Origin: Prauserella salsuginis
GTDB lineage: Bacteria; Actinomycetota; Actinomycetes; Mycobacteriales; Pseudonocardiaceae
NCBI RefSeq assembly: GCF_024648885.1
Contig: NZ_JANBBF010000008.1
Location: 496,001-560,000 of the forward strand
Direction of reading: 5' to 3'
Length of the DNA: 64,000 bases
Below are positions 1 to 8,350 of this stretch, piece after piece. Both the position numbers and the translations under genes were made by a program. The first letter of the stretch is position 1; each line of letters starts with the position of its first letter. Under the pieces are notes generated by a model that ran no database searches, was not told where the DNA came from, and saw only the letters and a list, made by a program, of their open reading frames with translations.

Positions 1-2
1 GC

Positions 3-446
3 CCCGTGCGCCTTGCCGACGAGCGCGGCGACGTCCTGGCCGACCTCCCTGACGGTGCGGGCCCGGCGGGCGGCGGTGTCGTCCTCGACGCGCTGGCCGC
101 CCTGCAGCCCGCCCACGAACGCGACCTCGCCGTCTCCTCCGGCCCGGCACACGCGCAGGGCCACGAGCTGATCGCCGTGCTCGGCACCGTCGGCGGCCAC
201 GGCATCGCCGAGCTGACCCACACCCGCCCCCGCGGAGCGCCCAGCCTCGCGGTGCTGGTCGACACCGCGTCGTGGCAGCAGCCCGGTGGCGGTCCCACCG
301 CGGCCGTCACCGACACGGCCGCGCTGCTGCGGGCCGCGGGCTGGCGCGTCGTCGTCGCAGGCCGGCGCGCGGACGTCGCGGACATCTGGGCGCAGCTGTG
401 CCGCGCCACGGCGACCACCCCGCTGCAGGCGGGTGGTTCCCGGTGA
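3..446 (+). CDS. DUF58 domain protein, C-terminal part (cut by window edge)
   Basis: The open frame runs in from the left edge and stops at TGA 444-446, so only about 147 C-terminal residues are visible. They show an alternating hydrophobic pattern with LAVLVDTASW and GWRVVVAG, as in the C-terminal half of DUF58 (vWA-like) proteins. The next gene starts inside its stop codon (GTGA, 443-446), so the two are translationally coupled. A MoxR ATPase, DUF58 protein and TgpA transglutaminase commonly form one actinobacterial operon. The family call rests mainly on this neighbourhood, because the conserved DUF58 core lies outside the window. Confidence 0.7.
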   Translation, partial: PVRLADERGDVLADLPDGAGPAGGGVVLDALAALQPAHERDLAVSSGPAHAQGHELIAVLGTVGGHGIAELTHTRPRGAPSLAVLVDTASWQQPGGGPTAAVTDTAALLRAAGWRVVVAGRRADVADIWAQLCRATATTPLQAGGSR

Positions 447-2941
447 GCGCGCCCGCACCGACCGCACCGCCACCGCCCGGCCCGGAGACCGCACCGTCAC
501 GCTGGCGGCCACGGGTGAGCCTGCACGGCATCGTCGGACCGCTCATGGCGGCGCTCGCGACGATCGCCGTCGCCACGGCGCTCACCGGCGTCGTGCAGGG
601 CTGGTCGTGGTTCGGCGACATCGTGACGGCGGCGCTGCTCATCGCGGTCACCGGGATCGCGCTGCGCATCCTGCGACTGCACCCGTTCCTCGTCGGCGCC
701 GCCCAACTGGGGGCGCTGCTCCTGCTCGTCACCGGATCGTTCACCACCGGTGGTGTGCTCGGCCTGTTCCCGGGGCCGCAGGCGTTCGGCGAACTGCACG
801 AGGTGCTGACAGCCGGTTTCGCCGACATCCGCACCGGGCTCCCGCCGGTCGAGGCCAGTGCCGGCATCCGCTGCCTGATCATGATCACCGTCGGGCTCGT
901 CGCGCTGGTGGTCGATCTGCTGGCGGTGACCGCCGCCGCTCCGGCGGCGACCGGTCTCCTCCTGTTGTGCGTCTACGCCGTGCCGTCGGCACTCACCCCG
1001 GAACTGCTGCCGTGGTGGACGTTCGTGCTCGGTGTCGTCGCGTACGCCGCGCTGCTGGCCGTCGACGGCAGCCACCGGCACCGGGTGTGGCGCACCGGCG
1101 CCCCCGCCCGGGGATCGGGGGCCGGTGTGGGGTCGATGGCCGCTCCGTCGGGACTCGTCGCCACCGCCGTCGCAGCGGGTCTACTCGCGGGCGCGACGCT
1201 GACCTTCGTCGGCACCGAAGGCAGCCTGCCGGGCTCGGAACCCGACCGACAGTCGGCCCCCGGCGGACTCGGCGTGGAACCGTTCACCTCGCTGCGCGGC
1301 ATGCTCGGCGACCGCACCCCCACCCGGATGTTCGAGGTAGACGGCCTCGGCGACAACGCGCCGCTGATGCGCGCGTTCACGCTGTCCCGGTACATACCCG
1401 GGCAGGGCTGGGGGCTGCCGGACGGGCGCCGCATGCCTGCGGGTCGTCCCGCCGACGGTCCGCTGCCGACGGTGCCGGGCGACACGGTCTCCGGGGAGGC
1501 ACGGACCGTCCGGGTCACGCCCGTCAACTGGTTCGACGTCTGGCTGCCGACCTACGGGAAGATCCGCAACCTCGATCCGCCTCCGGGCGACTGGTACTAC
1601 GACCCGGGCAGCGGGTCGGTGTACAGCGAGGACAGGCGCAGACCGCGGTCCTACACGATGACGACGTCGCTGTCCGAACCGACGCGGGAGCAACTACGCG
1701 CCGCCGGCACCGTCTCCGGACCCGATCCGCGGTACCGGGAGGTCGCCCGGATCGACCCACGCGTGCGTGCCCTCGCACAGGACCTCACCTCCGACGCGCC
1801 GACGACGTTCGGCAAGGCACAGGCCGTGTGGCGGTACTTCACCGACCCGTCCAACGGCTTCGTCTACGACACCGAGACCGCACCGGCGTCCGATCCGGAC
1901 GCGCTCGCCGACTTCGTCCTGCGCGGCAAACGCGGCTTCTGCGAGCAGTACGCCTCCGCCATGGCGGTCATGCTCCGTTCCCTCGACGTGCCGTCCCGGG
2001 TCGCGGTCGGGTTCACCCGCGGCACCACCGACGGTCAGGGCACCCGCGTGCTCACCTCGGAGGACGCCCACGCGTGGGTCGAGGTCTATTTCGGCGACGA
2101 GCTCGGCTGGGTGACGTTCGACCCCACCCCGCTCACCAACGGCCGCGGATACACGCCCGACTACCTCGACACCGAGGACAACCCGGCTCGCGACGACCCG
2201 GACGAGTCGTCGCAGGTTCCGGACAGTTCGACGCCCGCATCGGAACCGTCCCGGCCCGCCGACGCTCCGGAGCAGCAGGCCCGCGGCGAGGGCGCCGGAC
2301 CGCCGCCGCAGTGGCCCGGCTGGCTGGCCGGCATCCTGCTGGTGCTGACCACCGGCGGGGTCGCCGTGCTGGGCAGACGCGTCGCCACGACCCGCGCCGC
2401 ACCCGTCGCCGTGGTCTCGGCAGTGGTCGCCGCCTGGGGTGTCACGCTGGTGCTGGCCGCGTGGCTCGTGCACTGGGCCGTTGCACTCGGCGTGTTCGTC
2501 GTCGTCGCCGGACTCCTCGGACCCGCGTGCGCCCGGGAGCTGATCCGCCGCCGGCGGCTCGCCGAGGTCTCCCGCGTGACAGCGGCGTCACCGGACGCCG
2601 CGTGGCGCGAGGTACGGGCCGAATGCACCGACCGAGGACTCGACCTGCCGTCCACGGCGACACTCCGGCAGGCCGCGGAGACGATCGGCGACCGGCTCGA
2701 ACTCGACGACACCGGCCGCCGCGAGCTGCAGACGATCGTCACCGCCGTGGAGCGGGCGTGGTACAGCCCGGCCGCGGGTGCCGGTGAGGAAGGACACGGC
2801 TCCGCGCAACCGGAGGACTCCCCACGGCCGGAACTGGACCGCGCACTCGCGGGCCTGCGCGAGAGCCTCGCCCGCTGCGCACCGTTGTCGTGGCGGCGAC
2901 GGGTACTGCCGCGGTCGCTGCTGCACCGCCGCGACCGCTGA
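443..2941 (+). CDS. TgpA-type transglutaminase-like membrane protein (DUF3488/DUF4129)
   Basis: An 832-residue protein beginning at GTG 443, which overlaps the DUF58 stop by four bases. The N-terminal 250 residues hold about six hydrophobic helices (DUF3488). A central extracytoplasmic transglutaminase-like domain follows with a complete triad: Cys500 (GFCEQYAS), His543 (DAHAWVEV) and Asp560 (TFDPTP). Two more membrane helices near residues 620-690 and a cytoplasmic DUF4129-like tail close the protein. The family is thought to act on cell-envelope peptides or proteins, but the substrate is unknown. Longer upstream starts in this frame would run through the DUF58 gene and are rejected. Confidence 0.9.
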   Translation: MSAPAPTAPPPPGPETAPSRWRPRVSLHGIVGPLMAALATIAVATALTGVVQGWSWFGDIVTAALLIAVTGIALRILRLHPFLVGAAQLGALLLLVTGSFTTGGVLGLFPGPQAFGELHEVLTAGFADIRTGLPPVEASAGIRCLIMITVGLVALVVDLLAVTAAAPAATGLLLLCVYAVPSALTPELLPWWTFVLGVVAYAALLAVDGSHRHRVWRTGAPARGSGAGVGSMAAPSGLVATAVAAGLLAGATLTFVGTEGSLPGSEPDRQSAPGGLGVEPFTSLRGMLGDRTPTRMFEVDGLGDNAPLMRAFTLSRYIPGQGWGLPDGRRMPAGRPADGPLPTVPGDTVSGEARTVRVTPVNWFDVWLPTYGKIRNLDPPPGDWYYDPGSGSVYSEDRRRPRSYTMTTSLSEPTREQLRAAGTVSGPDPRYREVARIDPRVRALAQDLTSDAPTTFGKAQAVWRYFTDPSNGFVYDTETAPASDPDALADFVLRGKRGFCEQYASAMAVMLRSLDVPSRVAVGFTRGTTDGQGTRVLTSEDAHAWVEVYFGDELGWVTFDPTPLTNGRGYTPDYLDTEDNPARDDPDESSQVPDSSTPASEPSRPADAPEQQARGEGAGPPPQWPGWLAGILLVLTTGGVAVLGRRVATTRAAPVAVVSAVVAAWGVTLVLAAWLVHWAVALGVFVVVAGLLGPACARELIRRRRLAEVSRVTAASPDAAWREVRAECTDRGLDLPSTATLRQAAETIGDRLELDDTGRRELQTIVTAVERAWYSPAAGAGEEGHGSAQPEDSPRPELDRALAGLRESLARCAPLSWRRRVLPRSLLHRRDR

Positions 2942-3125
2942 ACCCGCGAGCACCCCGGCCCGCGGCGATCCGCCCGGTCCCGCGTTCACGCCAGCCCGCG
3001 TTCGTTCCGGCCCACGGCGATCACCCAACGGGACAGGCTCGACGCGACGGTGCCGGATCCGGCAACCACGGGACGCTTTCGGGCACTGGCGAGGAGCCGG
3101 TTCCGGTCGAGTGGGGTCGACACAA

Positions 3126-3162
3126 CTCGAGCAGGGCTCCTGCGAGGGGAGCCCTGCTCGAG
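3126..3162. terminator. Strong bidirectional terminator hairpin
   Basis: A perfect 15-bp inverted repeat (CTCGAGCAGGGCTCC and its complement) with a 7-nt loop lies in the 324-base gap between the convergent transglutaminase and DUF3040 genes. No T-run follows on either strand, which is usual in high-GC actinobacteria. The rest of the gap shows no gene. Confidence 0.85.
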
Positions 3163-3265
3163 AACGGCTGTGCGGTCGGCGCGATCCGGCGCCGGACGGG
3201 TCACACCTGCACGGGAACCCGGGCCTCGGTGACCCGCCGTCGCGGCGTGGACCGGACGGGCGTCG

Positions 3266-3682
3266 TCATCTGTCGTCGAACCGCTGGCGGAGCCGGTCCT
3301 CCATCCGTTGGGAGAACGAGCTGCGCCGACGTTGAGCGGCACCGGACGAACCGCCACCGGATCCGCCCGAACCGTTGCCGGATTCCTCCTCCGGCTCCCC
3401 ACCTGCTCGCATGGCAGTGACGACGAGCACCACCCCCAAGAACATCGCCAGGAAGCCGAACACGCTGATCAGCGGGATCTCGGCCACCCGCACCGGCACG
3501 ACGACGCCGAGCACGAGCAGGCCGATGCCCACCACGAACAGCGCGGCGCCCTGCAGGCGCCTGCCCCGCTTCGGGCGGCGTACCTTCGCGCCGCGTACCG
3601 ACGATGCGAACTTGGGGTCCTCGGCATAGAGCTCGCGCTCGATCTGATCGAGCAGCCGCTGCTCATGCTCGGAGAGTGGCAT
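3266..3682 (-). CDS. DUF3040 small membrane protein
   Basis: A 138-residue protein. The start ATG at 3682 is chosen because a strong GGAGGA site lies just upstream and because MPLSEHEQRLLDQIERELY is the hallmark N-terminus of DUF3040 proteins. Two adjacent membrane helices (about residues 45-90: VVGIGLLVLGVVVP and ISVFGFLAMFLGVVLVV) are followed by a Gly/Ser-rich, basic C-terminus. Members are widespread small actinobacterial membrane proteins of unknown function. The frame continues upstream to 3892, but that part has no family resemblance. Confidence 0.88.
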   Translation of the reverse strand: MPLSEHEQRLLDQIERELYAEDPKFASSVRGAKVRRPKRGRRLQGAALFVVGIGLLVLGVVVPVRVAEIPLISVFGFLAMFLGVVLVVTAMRAGGEPEEESGNGSGGSGGGSSGAAQRRRSSFSQRMEDRLRQRFDDR

Positions 3683-3888
3683 CTTTCCTCCTCCGGCACA
3701 GCGCTTCCCGGCGCCACCTGGCGGCACCGGACCGCATTTAAACGTGGACCCTGACAGCCCCGGTCGGGGTGTCAGACTCCAGGATACGAGCACCGCGCGT
3801 CGGCGACTACCCGATCTCCCCTTCCAGCCGCAGTGTTTCCTGCGGCGACCTCCGGCCGTCGCCGGACGGGCACGGAACGCGACCGACA

Positions 3889-5142
3889 TCACCTCTCATC
3901 GGGTGACAACAGGGACGCCGGCCGCACGGCCCCGGCCCCGAATCGCGATCGTGCGTCGTCGGCCGCGACCTCGGCATCGCGCCACCGGGGCTCGGGCGCG
4001 TCGAAACTGAGCTGTTCCGCGGCGTCGCCGGCCGTCAGGCCTTCGACCCGTACCCCCACGAGGCGCACCGCCACGCCGGACGCGGCCTCACGCAACAGTT
4101 CGGTCGCGGTGGCGTGGATCTCGCGGGCCACGTCGGTGGCGGCAGGCAGCGTGCGGGCCCGAGTGATCGTACGGAAGTCGGAGAACCGCAGCTTCAGCGA
4201 CACCGTCCTGCCCTTCAGCCCCTTCCGGCGCAGCGTCGCGGCGACCCGCTGGGCCAACCGCAGCAGCTCCCGCTCACACGTCCCACGATCGTGGACATCG
4301 GCGTCGAAGGTGTGCTCGGCACCGACCGACTTCTCCTCCGACTCCGGCACCACCGTGCGGTCGTCATGACCGTGGGCCAGCGCATGCAGGTGCTCGCCCG
4401 CCGCGGCGCCGACGCTGCGGCGGAGGCGGTCCACCGGCGCGGCCGCGACGTCGGCGATCGTGGCGTAACCGTGGCTGCGGAGCGCCTCCTCGGTGCGCCT
4501 GCCGACACCCCACAGGGCCGACACCGGCAGCGGGTGCAGGAACGCCAGGGTCTCCGCGGCGGGCACGACGACCATGCCGTCGGGTTTCGCCATCCCGGAT
4601 GCGAGCTTGGCGACGAACTTCGCCCTCCCGACACCGACCGAGCAGGTGATGCCGTGGTCGGCGGCCACCCGCTCGCGGATCCGCGCCCCGATGTCGGCCG
4701 GTGTCGCCTGCAGCCTGCGCAGCGCACCGCTCACGTCGAGGAACGCCTCGTCGAGGCTGAGCGGTTCCACCAGCGGCGTGATCCCGCGGAACAGGGCCAT
4801 GACACCGTCCGAGACCTCGCGGTAGGCGTCCCGGCTGGGCGGCAACCACACCGCGTCCGGGCACAGCTTCCGCGCCGCCGCGGCGGGCATCGCCGAGCGC
4901 ACGCCGTAGCGCCGCGCCTCGTACGTGGCCGACAGCACCACCGACCGCGGGCCCGCACCGGCCACGACGACGGGCCTGCCGACGAGCTCGGGGCGGCTGC
5001 GCAACTCGACCGCCGCGTAGAAGGCGTCCATGTCGACATGCAGCACCCCGCACCCGGTGTCGTCCGGCGACGCCTCGCGCGGGGTGCCGGTGCGCACCAG
5101 GAACCGCTCGTGCCCGCCGGGCAGCTGCGCATTACGTCCCAC
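3889..5142 (-). CDS. dinB: DNA polymerase IV (Y-family)
   Basis: A 417-residue Y-family translesion polymerase. The catalytic motifs HVDMDAFYAAVE (about residues 35-46) and SLDEAFLDVS (about 128-137) supply the metal-binding acidic residues. The helix-hairpin-helix stretch (LWGVGRRTEEAL) and little-finger domain follow. EQLSF near the C-terminus resembles a beta-clamp-binding peptide. The start is GTG 5142; a TAGTCT box six bases upstream suggests a leaderless mRNA. No GAAC-N4-GTTC LexA site is visible upstream, so SOS control is not supported by the sequence. Confidence 0.95.
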   Translation of the reverse strand: MGRNAQLPGGHERFLVRTGTPREASPDDTGCGVLHVDMDAFYAAVELRSRPELVGRPVVVAGAGPRSVVLSATYEARRYGVRSAMPAAAARKLCPDAVWLPPSRDAYREVSDGVMALFRGITPLVEPLSLDEAFLDVSGALRRLQATPADIGARIRERVAADHGITCSVGVGRAKFVAKLASGMAKPDGMVVVPAAETLAFLHPLPVSALWGVGRRTEEALRSHGYATIADVAAAPVDRLRRSVGAAAGEHLHALAHGHDDRTVVPESEEKSVGAEHTFDADVHDRGTCERELLRLAQRVAATLRRKGLKGRTVSLKLRFSDFRTITRARTLPAATDVAREIHATATELLREAASGVAVRLVGVRVEGLTAGDAAEQLSFDAPEPRWRDAEVAADDARSRFGAGAVRPASLLSPDER

Positions 5143-5148
5143 GGCGCC

Positions 5149-5154
5149 AGACTA
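5149..5154 (-). promoter_or_regulatory. -10 box of dinB, leaderless promoter
   Basis: TAGTCT read on the minus strand, six bases before the GTG start at 5142, places the transcription start on or next to the start codon. No convincing -35 is visible. Confidence 0.5.
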
Positions 5155-5200
5155 GCGGCCGCCACCGACGATCCCGGCAGTCACGGCGCGGCCGGAGACC

Positions 5201-5962
5201 TCAGCCGGGCCGGCGTGCCAGGACGTGCAGCCTGCTCGCGATGTCCCGCAGCGGCGGGGTCACGGCGGCCAGGTCCTCGAACTCAGTGATCTCCCGCTCC
5301 CTGGCGGCGTCCGCGCCGTCGTCGCCGGCATCGAGCTGGTGGACCACGTCGGCGACCACGCCGTCGCCCTGCATCAACGCCACGGCCAGGCCCGCGCCGC
5401 CGAGCAGCATTTCCAGGCCGGAGGTGTCGAACCGGCGCAGCACCGTCTCCGAATCGCCCGACAGCACGCCGTCCGGCGCGGTGAGCAGGGCCGTGGCCTC
5501 GGAGAGCCGGCCGGCCAGTGCGCGGTGCAGCACCGCGGCGTGACGGTTCGCCACGAGCACCGACACGGCGCCGCCGGGTGCGGTCACCGCCGCGAAGGCA
5601 CGCACCGCGGCGGCCGGATCGTCGACCACCTCGAGCAGACCGTGGGCCAGCACCAGGTCGGCGGACCCCTCCGGCACCCGGTGGGCCAGCCCGTCGACGT
5701 CGTCGGCCACCACGGTGATCCGTTCGTCCGCACCCACCTCGCGGGCCCGGCGGCGGAGTGTGGCGACGGCATCCGGATTCGGCTCGACGACCGTCACGTC
5801 ACAGCCCTGCCCGGCCAGCGGGACCGCCCAGCCGCCGGTGCCACCGCCGACGTCGATCACCCGCGGCCTGCCGGACCTTCGCTCGCGCGCCTGCGCCAGT
5901 TCGTCCACCAGCACTCGCCGTACGGCCGGGGATCCGTGGCCGGCCGCGTACTCCGTTCGCAT
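5201..5962 (-). CDS. Class I SAM-dependent methyltransferase
   Basis: A 253-residue protein with the SAM-binding motif I VIDVGGGTGGWAVPLA (about residues 39-54), an acidic motif II VTVVEPNP and a motif IV region ADLVLAHGLLEVV. The fold is that of the broad methyltransferase 11/12 family; the substrate cannot be read from the sequence. Start ATG 5962 has a TACGCT box eight bases upstream, giving an almost leaderless message. It lies after dinB on the opposite side of a 58-base gap and is divergent from the ParA gene. It could act on a small molecule or on tRNA. Confidence 0.82.
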   Translation of the reverse strand: MRTEYAAGHGSPAVRRVLVDELAQARERRSGRPRVIDVGGGTGGWAVPLAGQGCDVTVVEPNPDAVATLRRRAREVGADERITVVADDVDGLAHRVPEGSADLVLAHGLLEVVDDPAAAVRAFAAVTAPGGAVSVLVANRHAAVLHRALAGRLSEATALLTAPDGVLSGDSETVLRRFDTSGLEMLLGGAGLAVALMQGDGVVADVVHQLDAGDDGADAAREREITEFEDLAAVTPPLRDIASRLHVLARRPG

Positions 5963-6107
5963 GGGCGCCCAGCGTAGTCACGGCGGTCCGGGCCCGCGCG
6001 CCCCGCCACCGGGACACGCCGCCGACGACGCCCCGCGGCCGACCGCCACCCGAGTGAGGGATCTCCCCCGTGATCGCGGCGCCACCCCGTGACACTCCGC
6101 GAGCCGA

Positions 6108-6113
6108 TACGCT
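6108..6113 (+). promoter_or_regulatory. -10 box of the ParA-like gene, leaderless promoter
   Basis: TACGCT ends six bases before GTG 6120, so the mRNA probably begins at the start codon. Confidence 0.5.
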
Positions 6114-6119
6114 GGGCGC

Positions 6120-6965
6120 GTGCATACGGTCGCGGTACTGAGTCTCAAGGGAGGCGTGGGCAAGACGACGGTCGCCCTCGGGCTGGCCTCCGCCGCGCTG
6201 CGCCGGGGCGCCCGCACGCTGGTCGCGGACCTGGACCCGCAGGGCAACGCCACGGCCACCCTCAACCCGCCGATGACGACGGCCTCCCTGACCGCGGTGC
6301 TGGACACGCCACGCGACGCGGTCATCGCCGATGCACTCGCCCCCAGCAGCTGGAGTCCCGAACTGGACGTCCTCGTCAGCTCCGAGGACCTGGAGCTGCT
6401 CAACGAGCCCGGCCCCGACAGCAGGCGGCTGGACAACCTCGCCCGCGCGCTCGAGCAGCTCCGCGCCCGGCCACAGGGCGAACGGCCGTACGAGGTGGCG
6501 ATCCTCGACTGCCCGCCGTCACTGGGCAGGCTCACCCGGTCGGCACTGCTGGCCGCCGACACGGCTCTGCTGGTGACCGAGCCCACCATGTACGCCGTGT
6601 CGGGAGCCGAGCGCGCGTTCGAGGCGATCGAGGCCGTCCGGCAAGGCCCGAACCCGCGGTTGCAGTCGGCGGGCGTCCTGGTGAACCGGATGCGCCCGCG
6701 CTCGTACGAACACCACTACCGCGTGGAAGAACTACGGGAGACGTTCGGCCGGTCCGTCATGCCCACGGCCATCCCCGACCGGCTCGCGATCCAACAGGCC
6801 CAGGGCGCCTGTCTGCCGATCCACGAGTGGAAATCCCCCGGCGCACACGAGATCGGGCTGACGTTCAACATGGTGCTGGCCAAGATCCTGCGCTCCAGCC
6901 GCGCGGGCCGGCACCGCCTCCCCGGTGCGGCCGACGACCCCTCCGCCCAGCCCGACTCGGCGTGA
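6120..6965 (+). CDS. ParA/MinD-family ATPase
   Basis: A 281-residue P-loop ATPase with the deviant Walker A motif KGGVGKTT (residues 10-17), switch I DLDPQGNAT and Walker B-like VAILDCPPSL. Such ATPases position chromosomes, plasmids or protein cargo. No parB or parS site is adjacent, and the chromosomal parAB near oriC is normally a different gene, so this is probably an orphan ParA. Start GTG 6120 follows a -10 box by six bases. The nei-like gene starts three bases after the stop, so the pair is an operon. Confidence 0.88.
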   Translation: MHTVAVLSLKGGVGKTTVALGLASAALRRGARTLVADLDPQGNATATLNPPMTTASLTAVLDTPRDAVIADALAPSSWSPELDVLVSSEDLELLNEPGPDSRRLDNLARALEQLRARPQGERPYEVAILDCPPSLGRLTRSALLAADTALLVTEPTMYAVSGAERAFEAIEAVRQGPNPRLQSAGVLVNRMRPRSYEHHYRVEELRETFGRSVMPTAIPDRLAIQQAQGACLPIHEWKSPGAHEIGLTFNMVLAKILRSSRAGRHRLPGAADDPSAQPDSA

Positions 6966-6968
6966 ACC

Positions 6969-7814
6969 GTGCCCGAGGGCGACACCGTCTTCCTCACCGG
7001 CGCGCTGGTCGGCCGCGCACTGACCGGGCGCACACTGACGAGAACGGATTTCCGCGTCCCGTCCCTGGCTACCGCCGACCTCGCCGGATCCGAGTTCGCC
7101 GGCGTGCGCACGGTGGGCAAGCACCTGTTCTTCCGGTTCCGCGGCGTACCCCACGGCTCCCGCCGCCGCGCCGACGGCGCCGGCCGTGAGCTGAGCCTGC
7201 ACAGCCACCTGCGCATGGACGGCGCCTGGCGCACGTACCCCTCCGGCCGCCGTTGGGGCGTACCCGCCCATCAGGTGCGCGTCGTGCTGGCCGCCGGCGA
7301 CGTCGAAACCGTCGGCGTGCGAGTGCACGACCTGGCCCTGCTGTCCACATCGGACGAGCATCGCTGGGTCGGCCGACTCGGGCCCGACCTGCTCGATCCG
7401 GAATGGACCGACGACCACACCGCACGCGCCGTCGCCGCACTGACCGCCGACCCCGGACGCGAGATCGGCAGCGCCCTGCTCGACCAGACCGCAGTGGCCG
7501 GCATCGGGAACCTGTACAAGGTCGAGATCTGCTTCCGGTTGGGCGTCACACCGTGGACCCCGGTGTCCGATGTAGACGTAGCCGCCGCCGTCGCCCTGGC
7601 ACGGCGGCTGTTGCGCGCCAATGCGACACGCTGGGAACAGAGCACCACCGGCGACCTCGCCCGAGGCAGGCGCACCTGGGTGTACGAACGCACCCGCCAG
7701 GGCTGTTTCCGCTGCGGCGGCCCCGTCCGGGTGGCCGACCAGGGCGCCGGCATCGAACGCCGACCGACCTGGTTCTGCCCGCGATGCCAACACGGCCCCG
7801 TACCGCACCGCTGA
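6969..7814 (+). CDS. nei: Fpg/Nei-family DNA glycosylase (endonuclease VIII-like)
   Basis: A 281-residue base-excision-repair glycosylase/AP lyase. The N-terminal Pro-Glu pair after the initiator (PEGDTV) is the catalytic nucleophile and helper, and PEGDTV is typical of actinobacterial Nei2 rather than MutM. A helix-two-turn-helix segment (GSALLDQTAVAGIGNLYKVEI) and a C-terminal zinc finger with CFRCG and CPRCQ follow. It removes oxidised pyrimidines in related proteins. It lies three bases behind the ParA gene and starts at GTG 6969. A 19-bp tandem array begins six bases after its stop. Confidence 0.92.
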   Translation: MPEGDTVFLTGALVGRALTGRTLTRTDFRVPSLATADLAGSEFAGVRTVGKHLFFRFRGVPHGSRRRADGAGRELSLHSHLRMDGAWRTYPSGRRWGVPAHQVRVVLAAGDVETVGVRVHDLALLSTSDEHRWVGRLGPDLLDPEWTDDHTARAVAALTADPGREIGSALLDQTAVAGIGNLYKVEICFRLGVTPWTPVSDVDVAAAVALARRLLRANATRWEQSTTGDLARGRRTWVYERTRQGCFRCGGPVRVADQGAGIERRPTWFCPRCQHGPVPHR

Positions 7815-7819
7815 CTCCC

Positions 7820-7895
7820 GCGCCTCCCCTCGCGACCCGCGCCTCCCCTGGTGACCGGCGCCTTCCTTGGTGACCGGCGCCTTCCTTGATGACAC
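7820..7895. repeat. Intergenic tandem array A, 4 x 19 bp
   Basis: Four head-to-tail 19-base units at 7820, 7839, 7858 and 7877 follow the consensus GCGCCTYCCYTSGYGACC. They diverge gradually along the array, and a partial fifth copy follows. The period is not a multiple of three, and the array lies immediately after the nei stop codon. No hairpin dominates it. The function is unknown. Confidence 0.85.
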
Positions 7896-8034
7896 CGCGC
7901 CATGTCCGGTCACACCGAACCGTGGGGGCACGCGAAGGCTCGGGGGGTTCAGCGCGTCCCGTGACGGCGCGGCTCCCCGTAGCACCGGAACCGGCCGCCG
8001 GCGAGCCGTGTCCACGCGCCGCCGGAAAAACACG
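7896..8034. other. Noncoding stretch between array A and the micro-ORF promoter
   Basis: This belongs to the 809-base gap between nei and pyrD. No frame here looks like protein and no RNA family is recognised. The last 35 bases are locally A-rich (GGAAAAACACG), just before the candidate promoter. Confidence 0.5.
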
Positions 8035-8064
8035 TTGCCGGACACGACCGCACGCGCCTAGCGT
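8035..8064 (+). promoter_or_regulatory. Consensus-like promoter of the micro-ORF
   Basis: TTGCCG (8035-8040) is followed by an 18-base spacer and TAGCGT (8059-8064), close to the actinobacterial housekeeping promoter consensus. The predicted start near 8071 gives a leader of about 26 nt. Confidence 0.65.
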
Positions 8065-8076
8065 GGCGGGTACACG

Positions 8077-8092
8077 AGAAAGGAGGTGGTCC
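8077..8092 (+). promoter_or_regulatory. Extended Shine-Dalgarno complementary to the whole 16S 3' tail
   Basis: AGAAAGGAGGTGGTCC matches the complement of the actinobacterial 16S rRNA 3' end (AGAAAGGAGGTGATCC) at 15 of 16 positions; the single difference is a G that can still pair with U. It ends four bases before GTG 8097. Its right half is one arm of an inverted repeat with 8145-8153. Confidence 0.8.
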
Positions 8093-8153
8093 GACAGTGA
8101 AGAACTACAGGACTCGTGAGGTGGCCGTCCGCTAGGACGGTATGCGGACCACC
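8085..8153 (+). promoter_or_regulatory. Nested hairpin enclosing the micro-ORF
   Basis: Outer arms 8085-8093 and 8145-8153 are perfectly complementary over 9 bp and bracket the coding sequence. The inner arms 8125-8130 and 8135-8140 hold the stop codon. Pairing of the outer arms would block the downstream part of the Shine-Dalgarno sequence. Confidence 0.65.
8097..8135 (+). CDS. 12-residue micro-[15 protein letters not shown]
   Basis: GTG 8097 to TAG 8135 encodes [12 protein letters not shown]. No domain can be assigned. The case for translation is the strong promoter at 8035-8064 and the exceptional ribosome-binding site. The stop codon lies in the loop of a 6-bp hairpin, CCGTCC-GCTA-GGACGG (8125-8140). 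An outer 9-bp repeat, GGTGGTCCG (8085-8093) with CGGACCACC (8145-8153), can mask the ribosome-binding site. It could be a leader peptide, a regulatory RNA that binds 30S subunits, or a free micropeptide. The next gene, pyrD, begins about 490 bases downstream, so classical attenuation is not obvious. Confidence 0.55.
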   Translation: MKNYRTREVAVR

Positions 8154-8221
8154 GCGTGCCGCCCGGCGAATACCAGGCGGTCACCGGCCCCCGATGCTCC
8201 CGAGGACCGGTCCACCACGGG

Positions 8222-8245
8222 CCCGGACGGCTGACGACGTCCGGG
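8222..8245 (+). terminator. Possible terminator of the micro-ORF transcript
   Basis: A 7-bp stem, CCCGGAC with GTCCGGG, encloses a 10-nt loop about 90 bases after the micro-ORF stop. A second small hairpin of the form GGGG-TTT-CCCC follows near 8254-8264. Together they would bound a transcript of roughly 180 nt. Confidence 0.4.
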
Positions 8246-8350
8246 AGTCGCATCGGGGGTTTCCCCATTCCGCACCCGCCGACCGAGATCGGCGAGTGGC
8301 TCCGCCCGCGGCACCGGGAAACCCCGGCCGACGCACCGGGGGCTGCCCGG

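Noticed and set aside
3683-3892. N-terminal extension of the DUF3040 protein
   Set aside because: The extension lacks similarity and would include the ribosome-binding site of the chosen start.
8076-8092. A fragment of 16S rRNA on the minus strand (GGACCACCTCCTTTCT)
   Set aside because: Only the terminal 16 bases match; the sequence beyond is unlike the 16S helix 45 region, so this is a ribosome-binding site and not an rRNA remnant.
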